Shown: positions 41,539 to 50,977, counted from the first letter of the stretch. The stretch is DNA of 54,167 nt from an uncultured Clostridia bacterium (GCA_947591315.1 CANQDD010000017.1:1-54167), one strand, 5' to 3'. Notes: generated by a model from the sequence alone, not told the origin. A program made the numbers and translations.

Positions 41539-43989
41539 CTACGTTTTGATTGTGACAGTTATATCCGCCATATTATTTTCGTAACATTCCGCGTCATCGC
41601 CCTGATATTTGACCCATGTGGTTCGTCCCGAAACAAATGCCGTATCCGGTTCGCCCCAGACCCAGCCGTCGGGCAGCGGAATATCCTTGTAGGTCGCGTA
41701 ATCGCCCTCGACCTCCATGTTCCGCTCCGGTTTGTTCGGCGGCGTGGGCGCTTTCCTGACGGAATAGTCTATTTCGCGCGTTCCGCTGTAATCGCCTATG
41801 CCCGTAACGGCTGCATAAAACCGTCCCAAGCCCGCGGTGTCGGGGTATTCAACGGTATAATCCTCGCCCTCGGTAAGCGGCTCGCCGTCAAAATACACGG
41901 TAAGCTCCGGGTGCGGCGGATTTTGGCTGTCATACGGCACGCTGCGGCGGTCAAAGCGGATATCCGCGTATTTGAGCGAATTACCCTTATGTTCCTCATC
42001 GGATAAGGCTTCGTTTTTCGTGAACACCTTGATTTGAGCGACATGCGACCCTTTCAAGCGCGTATTTGTCCAGCCGCCGCCGGAATTTGAGAATGTCATA
42101 TCGTTTGCGGGATATTTGCCGTCGGTTTTTTCGTATTCGGTCACAAGGCGTATTTTTGCTCCGTTTGTCAGCTCCGCAACCGCGCTGAATACTTGGTTTT
42201 GTTCCAGTTCAACCGGCTCGGGAAGCTTCACCGTGTACGCTCCCGGGTACGCGAGCGTGTCCGACTCCGCCTCGGCGACAAGCTCGCCGGACTCGGGGTC
42301 GTTTTCCGGACTGTATATGTCGGTAAAATCGGCGCGGGGATTTTTGTAAATTTTTACCTTTATTTTGTAATTGCCGCCCTCGTTCACAGCCACGTTCACG
42401 CCTGTAATAAACTCGCGGCGGTCGGCAAACGCCGTTCTCGCTTCAAACATCGCCGCGGCGCGCGTGCCCGAATCGAGCGACCAGCTTGAGCTTCTCGTCA
42501 CGGCGGTATCGTAGTGGTAGCTGTTATCGTACGTATCGGGCATACACATATCGAGAGCGAAGCATGCAGACAGCGGAACGTCATACGACACGTAATAGTA
42601 GCCGTTCGCGCCGTAACTTTTACCCCAGCTGTTTTTCAAGATCCACGCGCCGTCGCGCGTAGCGGGATTGGGTATATCGTCAAAGCAAAACCAGTCTTTA
42701 TTCGTGTTGTCGTCCCAGCCGACTATAACGCTTGCGTGTCCATTGCCGACGTAGCCGTTGTTGTTATAGTAGTAGCGTGTCCCGCCGTTGCCGCAATCCC
42801 AGCATACCGCCACGCCGCCGTATTTGACAATTGCGCGCTTTAACGCGTCTATGCCGTTTTTGCTGTTGGGGACATTAACCGCGTTTTCAAGAATATACGC
42901 GGGCTTACTTATTCGCGCCTCGTCCCACTCGGACGAAAGCGCGGGCGCGCTCCAGCGAAGCATCGCGTAAACGGCATCGTGCGTTCCGGCACCCGAGTAC
43001 CAGCCGACAAAGGACTCGCTATAATCGGGCAGATTGTTGCCCAATGGGTCGATGGCGGGATTTAAGAAGGCGTTGGCGAGATGCTGCTCGTTAAAGTGGA
43101 GCGTCGAGGCTGACGCGTTCGCGTCAATTCCCTTGCGCAGAATGTTTATTTCCGCCGCGCCCGTAACGGAGTACGCCCAGCAGATATTACCTTTTTGAGT
43201 TCGGATTGGCGTTACAATATTGTACTTGCGTCCGTCGTATGCCGGCAGCTTCGCGAGCTCGTCAACAGCAGCGTCGTTGGCGGATTGAAGCTCCTCTAAA
43301 TTTTTGGGTGCGCGCGATGTGTCGATATTCGGCTCTGGCGTTGGTGTCGGTTCAGGTGTAGGCGTAGGTGTCGGCGTTGGAGTTGGTGTTGGAGTTGGTG
43401 TTGGTGTCGGTGAAGGCGTCGGGGTTGGGGTTGACGTCGGTTCAGGTGTAGGTGTAGGCATAGGTGTCGGCGTCGGTGAAGGCGTCGGTGAAGGCGTGGG
43501 AGTGGGCGTTGGTGTTGGGGTCGGCTCAACCGTTGGCATTGACGTTGGTGAATCTGTTGGCGTTTGTGTCGGAACAGCCGTCGGTGTCGGCTCGGGCGCC
43601 GGTTCCGATGTCGGTTCGGGGGTCGGCGCAACAATGTCCTCACGCGTGAGAGTTGACAGCACGCCGCGCGCGGGCGTCATGCTTTCCATATCCCACAAAA
43701 ACAGCTTTGCCGTGTCCGCCGTCGTTTCGACTGACATTTCCGCAAAAGCCGCGCCGTCCTGCGCGGCGGTAATGCTTACGCCGACAAGCCGGCTTTCGGA
43801 ATAAACGGCTAAAATGAGCGATTGACCGTTCTCCGCGCCAGATACGGACGCTGAAAACGCGCCATCGTCAAAGCTCGTATCACCCCATTGAACGGCGGCT
43901 TCCGCGTGTACGGGAGTAATGGGGCACAGCAATAAAACCGCGCTTAAAACAAGCGCCGCGAAACGCCGTAATCCGATGCGGTTATTCAC
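41539..43989 (-). CDS. Secreted papain-like (C1) cysteine protease with Pro-Thr linker
   Basis: The 816-residue protein starts at GTG with GGGGAGGGGG upstream. Signal peptide (1-31), a small beta domain (about 32-115), a linker of Pro-Thr-type repeats (about 121-222), then a C1 peptidase domain (about 240-490) with the active Cys in [13 protein letters not shown] (near 270), His in [12 protein letters not shown] and Asn in [13 protein letters not shown] beta-sandwich follows (about 500-660) and an MBG-like Ig repeat (about 670-770). It acts outside the cell, probably held near the surface. The gene lacks an SLH or LPXTG anchor. Confidence 0.9.
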   Translation of the reverse strand: MNNRIGLRRFAALVLSAVLLLCPITPVHAEAAVQWGDTSFDDGAFSASVSGAENGQSLILAVYSESRLVGVSITAAQDGAAFAEMSVETTADTAKLFLWDMESMTPARGVLSTLTREDIVAPTPEPTSEPAPEPTPTAVPTQTPTDSPTSMPTVEPTPTPTPTPTPSPTPSPTPTPMPTPTPEPTSTPTPTPSPTPTPTPTPTPTPTPTPTPEPTPTPEPNIDTSRAPKNLEELQSANDAAVDELAKLPAYDGRKYNIVTPIRTQKGNICWAYSVTGAAEINILRKGIDANASASTLHFNEQHLANAFLNPAIDPLGNNLPDYSESFVGWYSGAGTHDAVYAMLRWSAPALSSEWDEARISKPAYILENAVNVPNSKNGIDALKRAIVKYGGVAVCWDCGNGGTRYYYNNNGYVGNGHASVIVGWDDNTNKDWFCFDDIPNPATRDGAWILKNSWGKSYGANGYYYVSYDVPLSACFALDMCMPDTYDNSYHYDTAVTRSSSWSLDSGTRAAAMFEARTAFADRREFITGVNVAVNEGGNYKIKVKIYKNPRADFTDIYSPENDPESGELVAEAESDTLAYPGAYTVKLPEPVELEQNQVFSAVAELTNGAKIRLVTEYEKTDGKYPANDMTFSNSGGGWTNTRLKGSHVAQIKVFTKNEALSDEEHKGNSLKYADIRFDRRSVPYDSQNPPHPELTVYFDGEPLTEGEDYTVEYPDTAGLGRFYAAVTGIGDYSGTREIDYSVRKAPTPPNKPERNMEVEGDYATYKDIPLPDGWVWGEPDTAFVSGRTTWVKYQGDDAECYENNMADITVTIKT

Positions 43990-44074
43990 GTCAGCCGCCC
44001 CCTCCCCGTAAATTTTCGTTACATATTATCTTATCATATTTCGGATAAAAACGCAATAGTATGGCTTCAACTTA

Positions 44075-44102
44075 AAAAGCGGTTCCTGCGAACCGCTTTT
44101 TA
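44075..44102 (-). terminator. Terminator of leuA
   Basis: AAAAGCGGTT (44075-44084) pairs with AACCGCTTTT (44091-44100), loop CCTGCG, with T residues after it on the minus strand. Confidence 0.85.
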
Positions 44103-44112
44103 ACGTATGATT

Positions 44113-45768
44113 TTATTCAGCCGAGAGCATTCTGTTCACAGCCGATATGAGCGCGTATATCGACGCTGTGTTGATGTTGCCGTCAACGCCCGCGCCCCAG
44201 TACACGCCGTCACCGATATGGATCGAAATGTACGCCGCCGCTCTCGAATCGGACGCGCGCTCAAGCGCGTGTTCGTCGTAGGAGCTAATCTCGAACCGCT
44301 TGCCGAGATACGGACGGAGCGCGTTGCAGAGCGCGTCCAAAGGTCCGTTACCCGTGCCGCTTATCGACGACACCTTGCCGTCCGTTTCAATCGTAGCCGA
44401 CAGCGTTGTTTTCTCGCCGTCCTCGCCGGAACGGTAGAAGCGCAGCTTTATGGGCTCTGACGTGTTCACGTACAAATCCTTGAACGCCTGATGTATTTCG
44501 TGATTTGAAAGCACCGTCTGCTTTTCGTCGGACATATCGTTTATAATGCCCGAAAACTCGACGAGCATCTTCTTCGGCAGCCTGTAGCCATACTTGTTTT
44601 CCATGATAAAGCTTACGCCGCCCTTACCCGACTGGCTGTTGATGAGGATAGGCTCGTACTTTCTGCCGATGTCCGACGGATCGATAGTAAGGTACGGGTT
44701 TGCCCACTTGTTGTCGGGGCTTATGCCGAAGCGGTCCATACTCTTTTTTATCGCGTCCTGGTGCGAACCGGAAAACGCCACGTAAGCCATTGAGCCGGCG
44801 TAGGGGTGTCTGGGGTGAATGGGGATTTTGTTGTACTTCTCGAATACCTCGATCAGCTCGTCTATGTTTTCAAGATTGAGCATCGGGTCGATACCCTGGC
44901 AGAACATGTTGAGCGCGACCGTGATAATATCGGTGTTACCCGTTCTCTCGCCGTTGCCGAATATCGTTCCCTCAACTCGGTCCGCGCCAGCCAGAAGCGC
45001 AAGCTCGCTCGACGCGACGCCTGTGCCGCGGTCGTTGTGCGCGTGCACGCTTATAACGAGGTTCTCGCGGTGATTGAGGTGCTTGCACATGTACTCTATC
45101 TGGTCGGCGTACACGTTCGCGGTCGCGACCTCGATAGTCGAGGGCAGATTTATTATGACCTTGTTGTCAGCCGACGGCTCGAACACGTCAATAACGGCGT
45201 TGCACACCTCGGCGGCGTAGTCGGGCTCGGTGCAGGTGAAGCTTTCGGGTGAATACTCGTAGCGGATATTGCCGTCGAGCTTGCCCGACACAAGGCTCTT
45301 TACGAGCTTCGCGCCGTCAACGGCAAGTTGCTTGATTTCGTCCTTGTTCTTGTTGAACACAACGTCGCGCTGGAGCGTCGAGGTGGAGTTGTAGAGGTGG
45401 ATAATGGCGTTTTTCGCGCCCTTTACGGCCTCTATCGTCTTTTCGATTATGTGCGTTCTCGCCTGCGTGAGCACCTGAATCGTAACGTCGTCGGGAATAA
45501 GTCCCTCGTCGATAAGGCGGCGGCAGAACTCAAACTCCGTGTGCGACGCGGCAGGGAAGCCGACCTCGATCTCCTTAAATCCAATCTTTACGAGGAACTT
45601 GAAGAACTCAATCTTTTCCTCAGTCGTCATCGGGGAGTAAAGCGCCTGGTTACCGTCGCGCAGATCCACGCTGCACCAAACCGGTGCGTGCGTAATCTCC
45701 TTATCGGGCCACTCGCGGTTTTCGAGCGGTACGGGATGGTACATTTTCTGATATTTTTTGTAGTTCAT
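44113..45768 (-). CDS. leuA: 2-isopropylmalate synthase
   Basis: LeuA condenses 2-ketoisovalerate with acetyl-CoA, the first step of leucine synthesis. The 551-residue protein is the long, yeast/actinobacterial-like type: WCSVDLRDGNQALYSPM with the metal-binding Asp, VHAHNDRGTGVASSE with the metal His pair, FGNGERTGNTD, and a C-terminal LeuA dimer/regulatory domain (about 420-551) that binds leucine for feedback. I start at 45768 (MNYKKYQKMYHPVP) with GGAAAGGAG upstream. Other leucine genes are not adjacent. The upstream leader encodes a Leu-rich peptide and attenuator. Confidence 0.94.
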   Translation of the reverse strand: MNYKKYQKMYHPVPLENREWPDKEITHAPVWCSVDLRDGNQALYSPMTTEEKIEFFKFLVKIGFKEIEVGFPAASHTEFEFCRRLIDEGLIPDDVTIQVLTQARTHIIEKTIEAVKGAKNAIIHLYNSTSTLQRDVVFNKNKDEIKQLAVDGAKLVKSLVSGKLDGNIRYEYSPESFTCTEPDYAAEVCNAVIDVFEPSADNKVIINLPSTIEVATANVYADQIEYMCKHLNHRENLVISVHAHNDRGTGVASSELALLAGADRVEGTIFGNGERTGNTDIITVALNMFCQGIDPMLNLENIDELIEVFEKYNKIPIHPRHPYAGSMAYVAFSGSHQDAIKKSMDRFGISPDNKWANPYLTIDPSDIGRKYEPILINSQSGKGGVSFIMENKYGYRLPKKMLVEFSGIINDMSDEKQTVLSNHEIHQAFKDLYVNTSEPIKLRFYRSGEDGEKTTLSATIETDGKVSSISGTGNGPLDALCNALRPYLGKRFEISSYDEHALERASDSRAAAYISIHIGDGVYWGAGVDGNINTASIYALISAVNRMLSAE

Positions 45769-45820
45769 AAAACTAACTCCTTTCCTTCGGGTACATTGCG
45801 AGCCCTGCGCGATATTCATC

Positions 45821-45850
45821 AAAAAAGCTGAGCCACGCAATGGACCCAGC
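45821..45850 (-). terminator. Attenuator terminator in the leuA leader
   Basis: On the minus strand GCTGGG and CTCAGC close a stem (45850-45845 with 45832-45827) with an inner CCA/TGG, followed by six T. Its loop side CCATTGC (minus strand, 45843-45837) is the exact complement of GCAATGG just after the leader peptide (45902-45896), giving an alternative antiterminating pairing. Confidence 0.85.
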
Positions 45851-45906
45851 ATAATTCCAATACTTAGACAGTACAGAAAAACCAAACTGAAGACACCATT
45901 GCCCGT

Positions 45907-45957
45907 TCAGCTTAGAAGTAGGAGAGTATTTAATTTTGCGAACGCCTCGTAACGCAT
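45907..45957 (-). CDS. leuA leader peptide (16 residues, Leu-rich)
   Basis: The small ORF reads MRYEAFAKLNTLLLLS and stop. It contains five Leu codons, four in a row (CTC CTA CTT CTA), using rare and different Leu codons, as expected of a sensor for charged tRNA-Leu. AGAGGTG lies 6 bases before the ATG and a consensus promoter is upstream. It is followed by alternative pairing elements and a terminator ahead of leuA. Ribosome stalling at the Leu run under leucine shortage would be expected to favour read-through. Confidence 0.85.
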   Translation of the reverse strand: MRYEAFAKLNTLLLLS

Positions 45958-45987
45958 AATTAACACCTCTTTCATGTACTTTACGTT

Positions 45988-46016
45988 ATTTTACAATAAA
46001 AATCCTTATATGTCAA
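45988..46016 (-). promoter_or_regulatory. Promoter of the leuA leader
   Basis: On the minus strand TTGACA (46016-46011), 17-base spacer, TAAAAT (45993-45988). Confidence 0.82.
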
Positions 46017-46076
46017 CATCTTTTTTGAATTTGAGCGCGTAAAAAGAGAATATCGGCAAATTCGATATAAATGTAT

Positions 46077-46105
46077 TTGCATTTTCATAAGCTTTGTTGT
46101 AAAAT
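46077..46105 (+). promoter_or_regulatory. Promoter of the DUF3737 gene
   Basis: TTGCAT (46077-46082), 17-base spacer, TAAAAT (46100-46105). Confidence 0.7.
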
Positions 46106-46138
46106 ATATATAGATTTTGTAATGGGAGAATAAGGATT

Positions 46139-46972
46139 ATGCAAACTTACATAAACGAAACGACCGACGAGGAGCGCGCCTTTTACGGAATAAGCGGCGC
46201 GCGGCTCGTAAACTGTACGTTCGCGGGAGAGGCTGACGGCGAGTCGGCGCTCAAAGAAACGTCCGACCTTGAAATAGAAGGGTGTACGTTTAAGCTCCGC
46301 TATCCGCTCTGGCACACACGCGGAGCCGTTATAACCGGCTGCGAAATGACCGACACGTGCCGCGCCGCGCTCTGGTACGACAACGACATTGAAATTAAAA
46401 ACACGCGTCTCGGCGGCATTAAGGCACTGCGCGAGTGCGACAACATAACGCTCGAAAAGTGCGACATTAACTCCGTGGAGTTCGGCTGGTTCTGTCGAAA
46501 CGTAAAGCTCACGGACTGCACGCTCACGTCAGAATATCCGTTTATGCGCTGCCGCAACGTGGAAATCGAAAACCTGAATATGACGGGCAAATACTCGTTC
46601 CAGTACGTCGAGAACATGACGATACGTAATTCCGTTCTCGACACAAAGGACGCGTTCTGGCACAGCAAAAACGTGACGGTGTACGACAGCGTTGTAAACG
46701 GCGAGTACCTCGCGTGGTACAGTGAAAACCTGCGCCTTGTGCGCTGTAAGATAAAGGGCACGCAGCCGCTCTGCTACGCGAAGGGGCTTGTACTGGAGGA
46801 CTGCGAAATGATTGACTGCGACCTGTCGTTTGAAAAAAGCGACGTGACCGCGACCGTAAAGGGCGGTATCACAAGCGTCAAAAACCCCTACAGCGGCAGC
46901 ATTACGGCGGGCAGCATAGGCGAAATAATAATTGACGACGAAAACAGCAAATGCCGTATAATATTCGGATAA
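46139..46972 (+). CDS. DUF3737 beta-helix protein
   Basis: The 277-residue protein consists of repeated short strands with Cys, Asn and aromatic positions (LEIEGCTFKLRYPLWH, ITLEKCDINSVEFGWF, VEIENLNMTGKYSFQY), the pattern of a right-handed parallel beta-helix and of DUF3737. Most characterised beta-helix proteins are carbohydrate-active or binding, but no activity is known for this family. No signal peptide is present, so it is cytoplasmic. It has its own promoter and a terminator at 46980-47006. Confidence 0.85.
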   Translation: MQTYINETTDEERAFYGISGARLVNCTFAGEADGESALKETSDLEIEGCTFKLRYPLWHTRGAVITGCEMTDTCRAALWYDNDIEIKNTRLGGIKALRECDNITLEKCDINSVEFGWFCRNVKLTDCTLTSEYPFMRCRNVEIENLNMTGKYSFQYVENMTIRNSVLDTKDAFWHSKNVTVYDSVVNGEYLAWYSENLRLVRCKIKGTQPLCYAKGLVLEDCEMIDCDLSFEKSDVTATVKGGITSVKNPYSGSITAGSIGEIIIDDENSKCRIIFG

Positions 46973-46979
46973 CAAAAAA

Positions 46980-47006
46980 CCGAGGCGAACAATGCCTCGG
47001 ATTTTT
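46980..47006. terminator. Terminator between DUF3737 and the catalase gene
   Basis: CCGAGGC (46980-46986) pairs with GCCTCGG (46994-47000), followed by ATTTTTG on the plus strand and preceded by AACAAAAAA, so it can serve both converging genes. Confidence 0.85.
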
Positions 47007-47007
47007 G

Positions 47008-47541
47008 TTATTTTCCGCATTTCTTTAAGCCTGTGCCCATAATCTTTTTCTGCTTCAGGTCGCTCTGCATTTTGTCGAGCGCCTCGCCGAAACGCTGGAA
47101 GTGCACGACCTCGCGCTGACGGAGGAATTTAATTACCTCGTTCACGTCGGGATCGTCGGACAGGCGCAGAATGTTGTCGTACACGGCGCGCGCCTTTTGC
47201 TCCGCCGCGAGATCCTCGTAAAGGTTCGTAAGCGGATCGCCGGTAACGGCTATGGACGCCGCGTTAAACGGCGAGCCCTGCGTGCTTTGCGGATATACTG
47301 ACGCGCCGTTGTCGCTGTAATATTCCCAGCTTTGCAGCTTCTCCCACTCTTCGGGCGGCGCGCACTTTGAAAGCTGCGACACGAGCGATCCGACTATTTC
47401 AAGGTGCGCCAATTCCTCCGTGCCTATGTCCGTCAAAAGTCCCTTGCTTACCTTGTCGGGCATGGTGTAGCGCTGCGACAGATACCTTACCGACGCGGCA
47501 AGCTCACCGTTCGGGCCTCTGAACGGAAAGTGGTAAAACAT
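47008..47541 (-). CDS. cotJC: CotJC-type manganese catalase, N-terminus apparently short
   Basis: CotJC is a spore-coat protein of the manganese catalase family. The 177-residue protein has the metal ligands Glu13 (GELAASVRYLSQRY), Glu43 and His46 (GTEELAHLEIV), and the later DLAAEQKARAVY and REVVHFQRFGEAL segments with further Glu and His. Known CotJC proteins carry about 25 to 30 residues before the first Glu; here there are only 12, an in-frame TAA lies 13 codons upstream, and no good ribosome site is visible. The cotJA and cotJB genes that usually precede it are absent. Accessory DNA begins just beyond its 5' end. Confidence 0.82.
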   Translation of the reverse strand: MFYHFPFRGPNGELAASVRYLSQRYTMPDKVSKGLLTDIGTEELAHLEIVGSLVSQLSKCAPPEEWEKLQSWEYYSDNGASVYPQSTQGSPFNAASIAVTGDPLTNLYEDLAAEQKARAVYDNILRLSDDPDVNEVIKFLRQREVVHFQRFGEALDKMQSDLKQKKIMGTGLKKCGK

Positions 47542-47559
47542 TTTGAATCGCTTGAAGGC

Positions 47560-47588
47560 TTGAATAATTTACACAAATAATATATAAT
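47560..47588 (+). promoter_or_regulatory. Promoter at the start of the accessory region
   Basis: TTGAAT (47560-47565), 17-base spacer, TATAAT (47583-47588), leading into the helicase-IbrA-IbrB operon. Confidence 0.7.
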
Positions 47589-47604
47589 AGGAACGGTGAT
47601 AAAA

Positions 47605-48810
47605 ATGCAATATCAGCAGGAGGCATTTGATAAACTTTCAAAATTAAAAGTTGGGGCGCTGTTTATGGAAATGGGGACGGGCAAAACGAAGGTTGCCCTT
47701 GACCTCATCAATTCCAAGCTGCACAAAATCAGCTATGTGCTTTGGGTGTGCCCGCACTCCGCGAAAAACGAAATTGAAAGAGAGCGGCGACGTTGGCACC
47801 CCAATATTGAAATGGATATTATCGGCATTGAAGGCATAAGCCAAAGCGACCGAATATATTTGAAAACATTGAAAAAAGTAACAGAAAATACTACATTTAT
47901 GGTAGTAGATGAAAGTCTGAAAATCAAAAACCACCATGCAAAACGGACAGAGCGGGTTATAAATATGGGGCGTGAAGCAGAATATAAACTGATTTTGAAC
48001 GGAACGCCGCTGTCAAAGAACGTACTGGACATATACACACAAATGGATTTCCTAAGTCCGAAAATATTGAATATGCCGTATTGGCAATTCAGGGATACGT
48101 ACTGTGAATATTATCTGCGCGGCAAACTAAAGGGAATGGTACGGAGTCAGCGCAACATTGAACATCTCGTGTCAATCATTCAGCCATACATATTTGAATG
48201 TAAGTTAGAGATAGACGCGTCAAAGCGATACCATAATTTTTACTATTCGTTGGTCGATGTGCAAGGCTATGAGGATATAAAAGAGGAATTTTTCGACAGT
48301 TACTATGATGATTTGAATTTTTACGCATTATCGACAAAACTTCAGCGCCATTACTGCCGCGGCAAGACAGAGCTGCTGAACAGGGTTATTGAACTGATTG
48401 ACGCGCCGACGATAGTATTCGTTAAATTCCTCGAAGGCATACCGGACGGGGCGAGGGCGATTACCGGGGAAATCCCGTTGGAAAAGCGTAAGGAAATTAT
48501 AGAGGATTTCCGGCAAAACGGCGGTGTGCTGTATCTGACATACGGTACGGGTTCGATGAGCCTAAATCTGCAATTCTGTAAAAACATCATATTTGCGGAA
48601 CATCTATTTGACTACGCGCAAAGAGTACAAGCGGAGGATCGCATTTACAGAATAGGGCAAGAGGGCGATGTCCATTACTATAACCTGTGGTGCGACTGTG
48701 GACTGGAAGATATGATTTCGACGAGCCAACGCAAAAAGTCACATCTGCTCGACGAAATAAAAAAACAGATTAAGAAAGTAGGTGCTAAAGAGTGGCTAAA
48801 AAATATTTAG
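47605..48810 (+). CDS. Phage-type SNF2-like helicase
   Basis: The 401-residue protein is a minimal SF2 enzyme: Walker A FMEMGTGKTKVALDL near residue 22, a DES box (VVDESLKIKN) in place of DEAD/DEAH, LNGTPLSKN motif III, and a C-terminal half with TYGTGSMSLNLQ and DRIYRIGQEG. Small SNF2 helicases of this kind are usual in phage replication modules. I choose the ATG at 47605; GTG at 47596 in the same frame is possible. It overlaps the next gene by 19 bases. Confidence 0.88.
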   Translation: MQYQQEAFDKLSKLKVGALFMEMGTGKTKVALDLINSKLHKISYVLWVCPHSAKNEIERERRRWHPNIEMDIIGIEGISQSDRIYLKTLKKVTENTTFMVVDESLKIKNHHAKRTERVINMGREAEYKLILNGTPLSKNVLDIYTQMDFLSPKILNMPYWQFRDTYCEYYLRGKLKGMVRSQRNIEHLVSIIQPYIFECKLEIDASKRYHNFYYSLVDVQGYEDIKEEFFDSYYDDLNFYALSTKLQRHYCRGKTELLNRVIELIDAPTIVFVKFLEGIPDGARAITGEIPLEKRKEIIEDFRQNGGVLYLTYGTGSMSLNLQFCKNIIFAEHLFDYAQRVQAEDRIYRIGQEGDVHYYNLWCDCGLEDMISTSQRKKSHLLDEIKKQIKKVGAKEWLKNI

Positions 48811-50066
48811 ATGTCAACGTGTACGAAGCCGCGCAAGAGCGTATCGGCTATTTGTTCAGCGAATTTGATAACGTCCTCGTTGCGTTCAGCGGTGGCAAGG
48901 ATAGCTCTGTGTGCCTTGAAATGTGCTACGATTACGCCGCCGAGCGCGGTTTGTTGGACAGGCTGTTTATGTATCATTTGGACTATGAGGCACAATATCA
49001 AATGACAACGGATTTTGTCGATGAGGCATTTGCGCGGTTTGACGGCGTAAAGAAATACCGCCTGTGTCTGCCTATCAAGGCAAAATGCTGCTGCAATATG
49101 CAGGGTGGAACATGGACGCCATGGGACGAAAACGCGCGCGAATTATGGGTGCGGGATATGCCCGTCGGCGCAGATGTAATCAATGCCGGCAACTGCCAAT
49201 TTGAATATGACGACGCAGATTATACCGTTCAGGATAATTTCTGTGACTGGTTTGTAGAAACGCATGGAAAAACGGCAATCGTTATCGGGATCAGAGCCGA
49301 CGAAAGCCTGAACCGATACCGCGCCGTAGCTACGGCAAAAGCAAAAAAATACAAGGGCAAAAGTTGGATAAACAACAACAGGGCATACATAATTTACGAT
49401 TGGCACGTTGATGATGTATGGATTTACAACGCGAAATTTGCAAAACCGTATAATAAATTGTACGATTTGTATTATAAGGCGGGGTTGCCGATAGAGCTAA
49501 TGCGCGTTGCCAGTCCGTTCCACGACTGCGGCGCGGCGACGCTGAAGCTATATAAGGTGATAGATCCCAATAACTGGGCGAGAATGGTCGGACGCGTAAA
49601 CGGCGTCAATTTCACGTCCATATACGGCGGTACGACTGCTATGGGTTGGAAATCAATCACAAAACCCGACCACTTCACATGGAAAGAATATTGCTATTTC
49701 CTGCTTGACACCTTGCCGGAAAAGACGCGCGAACATTATCTCGAAAAGCTGAACACATCAATCAAATTTTGGCGGGAAAAGGGCGGAGCGTTGGGCGATG
49801 AAACTATTGACGAACTGAAAGCCGAAGATGCCGATTTTGAGGATAAAGGCTATACGAGCAACTACACGAGCCGGAAGCGGGTAATTACGTTCGACGATTA
49901 CCTTGACGACACAAACTGTACGAATTTCCGCGAATTGCCTACGTACAAGCGTATGTGCGTGTGCATTATGAAAAACGATTACTACTGTAAATACATGGGA
50001 TTTTCGCAAACCAAGCAAGAACGGACAAGAAGAATGGAGGCTATCAAACGATATGAAAAACTATAA
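48792..50066 (+). CDS. IbrA-like PAPS-reductase-family protein
   Basis: The 424-residue protein has the PP-loop AFSGGKDSSVCLEM (residues 31-44) that binds the adenylyl group, the IGIRADESLNRYRA segment and a C-terminal region with scattered Cys residues, matching IbrA/DUF3440-type proteins. In E. coli IbrA and IbrB act together and are phage-borne; the chemistry is unknown. Relatives such as DndC put sulphur into DNA, so a DNA-directed role is possible but unproven. The start is GTG inside the helicase gene's end, and its stop overlaps the IbrB-like gene. Confidence 0.85.
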   Translation: MAKKYLDVNVYEAAQERIGYLFSEFDNVLVAFSGGKDSSVCLEMCYDYAAERGLLDRLFMYHLDYEAQYQMTTDFVDEAFARFDGVKKYRLCLPIKAKCCCNMQGGTWTPWDENARELWVRDMPVGADVINAGNCQFEYDDADYTVQDNFCDWFVETHGKTAIVIGIRADESLNRYRAVATAKAKKYKGKSWINNNRAYIIYDWHVDDVWIYNAKFAKPYNKLYDLYYKAGLPIELMRVASPFHDCGAATLKLYKVIDPNNWARMVGRVNGVNFTSIYGGTTAMGWKSITKPDHFTWKEYCYFLLDTLPEKTREHYLEKLNTSIKFWREKGGALGDETIDELKAEDADFEDKGYTSNYTSRKRVITFDDYLDDTNCTNFRELPTYKRMCVCIMKNDYYCKYMGFSQTKQERTRRMEAIKRYEKL

Positions 50067-50595
50067 ATCACCTGTTTACAGCGTCCGCCCCGTGCCGATT
50101 GAAAAAATCAGGGCAAACGCCTATAATCCTAACACCGTCGCGCCGCCCGAAATGAAACTGCTCTACAAGAGCATTTTAGAGGACGGGTATACAATGCCGA
50201 TCGTGTGTTACTACGTCCCCGACGAAGATGTATACGAAATCGTTGACGGATTTCATCGGTACAAGACGATGAAAGAACATAAGGACATATATGACCGCGA
50301 GGGCGGTATGCTGCCCGTATCCGTTATCGAAAAAGACCTGTCCAACCGAATGGCAAGCACAATACGGCACAACCGCGCAAGAGGCAGCCATTCCATTGAG
50401 CTAATGACAAACATCGTTCAGGAGCTTGTCGAGAGTGGAATGTCAGACGCGTGGATAATGAAAAATATCGGTATGGACGCCGAGGAACTCTTGCGTCTAA
50501 AGCAAATAAGCGGTCTTGCGAGTTTGTTCAAAGACAAGAGCTTTAGTTCTGCGTGGGAAAGTGACCGAACAATAGAGGTAGAATTAAATGGCTAA
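50053..50595 (+). CDS. IbrB-like ParB N-terminal-domain protein
   Basis: The 180-residue protein has a ParB/sulfiredoxin-like domain: PVPIEKIRANAYNPN, ILEDGYTMPIVCYY, IVDGFHRYKTM and the catalytic-type motif NRARGSHS near residue 110, followed by a helical segment. ParB-type domains bind or hydrolyse CTP or act as nucleases. The pairing with an IbrA-like gene is the E. coli ibrAB arrangement. It overlaps its neighbours by 14 and 8 bases. Confidence 0.85.
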   Translation: MKNYKSPVYSVRPVPIEKIRANAYNPNTVAPPEMKLLYKSILEDGYTMPIVCYYVPDEDVYEIVDGFHRYKTMKEHKDIYDREGGMLPVSVIEKDLSNRMASTIRHNRARGSHSIELMTNIVQELVESGMSDAWIMKNIGMDAEELLRLKQISGLASLFKDKSFSSAWESDRTIEVELNG

Positions 50596-50977
50596 ATGGA
50601 AAGATTTTGAAATCGACCGCAACTATATCAAAGCAGAAACATACAGATCGGCAAAAATTCAAATGCCGCATGATAGCGATTTTGACGGCTATTATTTCTG
50701 GCATCCTCAAACGCTCATCTGGCGCCCCAGTCGTTCAACAAATATCGAACTACATTATCATGACGACTTCAAATTCCGACTGTTTCAGGAAACAAGGGAC
50801 AAATACGGCAAATACAAAAAAATAAACTGGCGCACCGTCAGCGCGCAGGAAATTATATCAGCGTTTGAAAATTCAACGGAAATTCCCGAACATGAAGGTT
50901 TGAAGCCGCTCGTACACGTTCCACCCGTCCTTGAACCTGTGGAATGTGAAGCGTTGGACGAACTAAAGGACGATTGA
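50588..50977 (+). CDS. Unknown protein, last gene of the helicase-IbrAB operon
   Basis: The 129-residue protein has an aromatic-rich middle (FDGYYFWHPQTLIWRPSRS) and an acidic Pro-containing tail; no Cys pair, TM helix or signal peptide is present. I do not recognise it. Its tight overlap with the IbrB-like gene argues that it belongs to the same function, perhaps a partner or a phage cargo gene. Confidence 0.75.
   Translation: MAKWKDFEIDRNYIKAETYRSAKIQMPHDSDFDGYYFWHPQTLIWRPSRSTNIELHYHDDFKFRLFQETRDKYGKYKKINWRTVSAQEIISAFENSTEIPEHEGLKPLVHVPPVLEPVECEALDELKDD

Noticed and set aside
43304..43804. A Gly-Val repeat protein on the plus strand
   Set aside because: It is the antisense translation of the Pro-Thr repeat tract of the protease gene.
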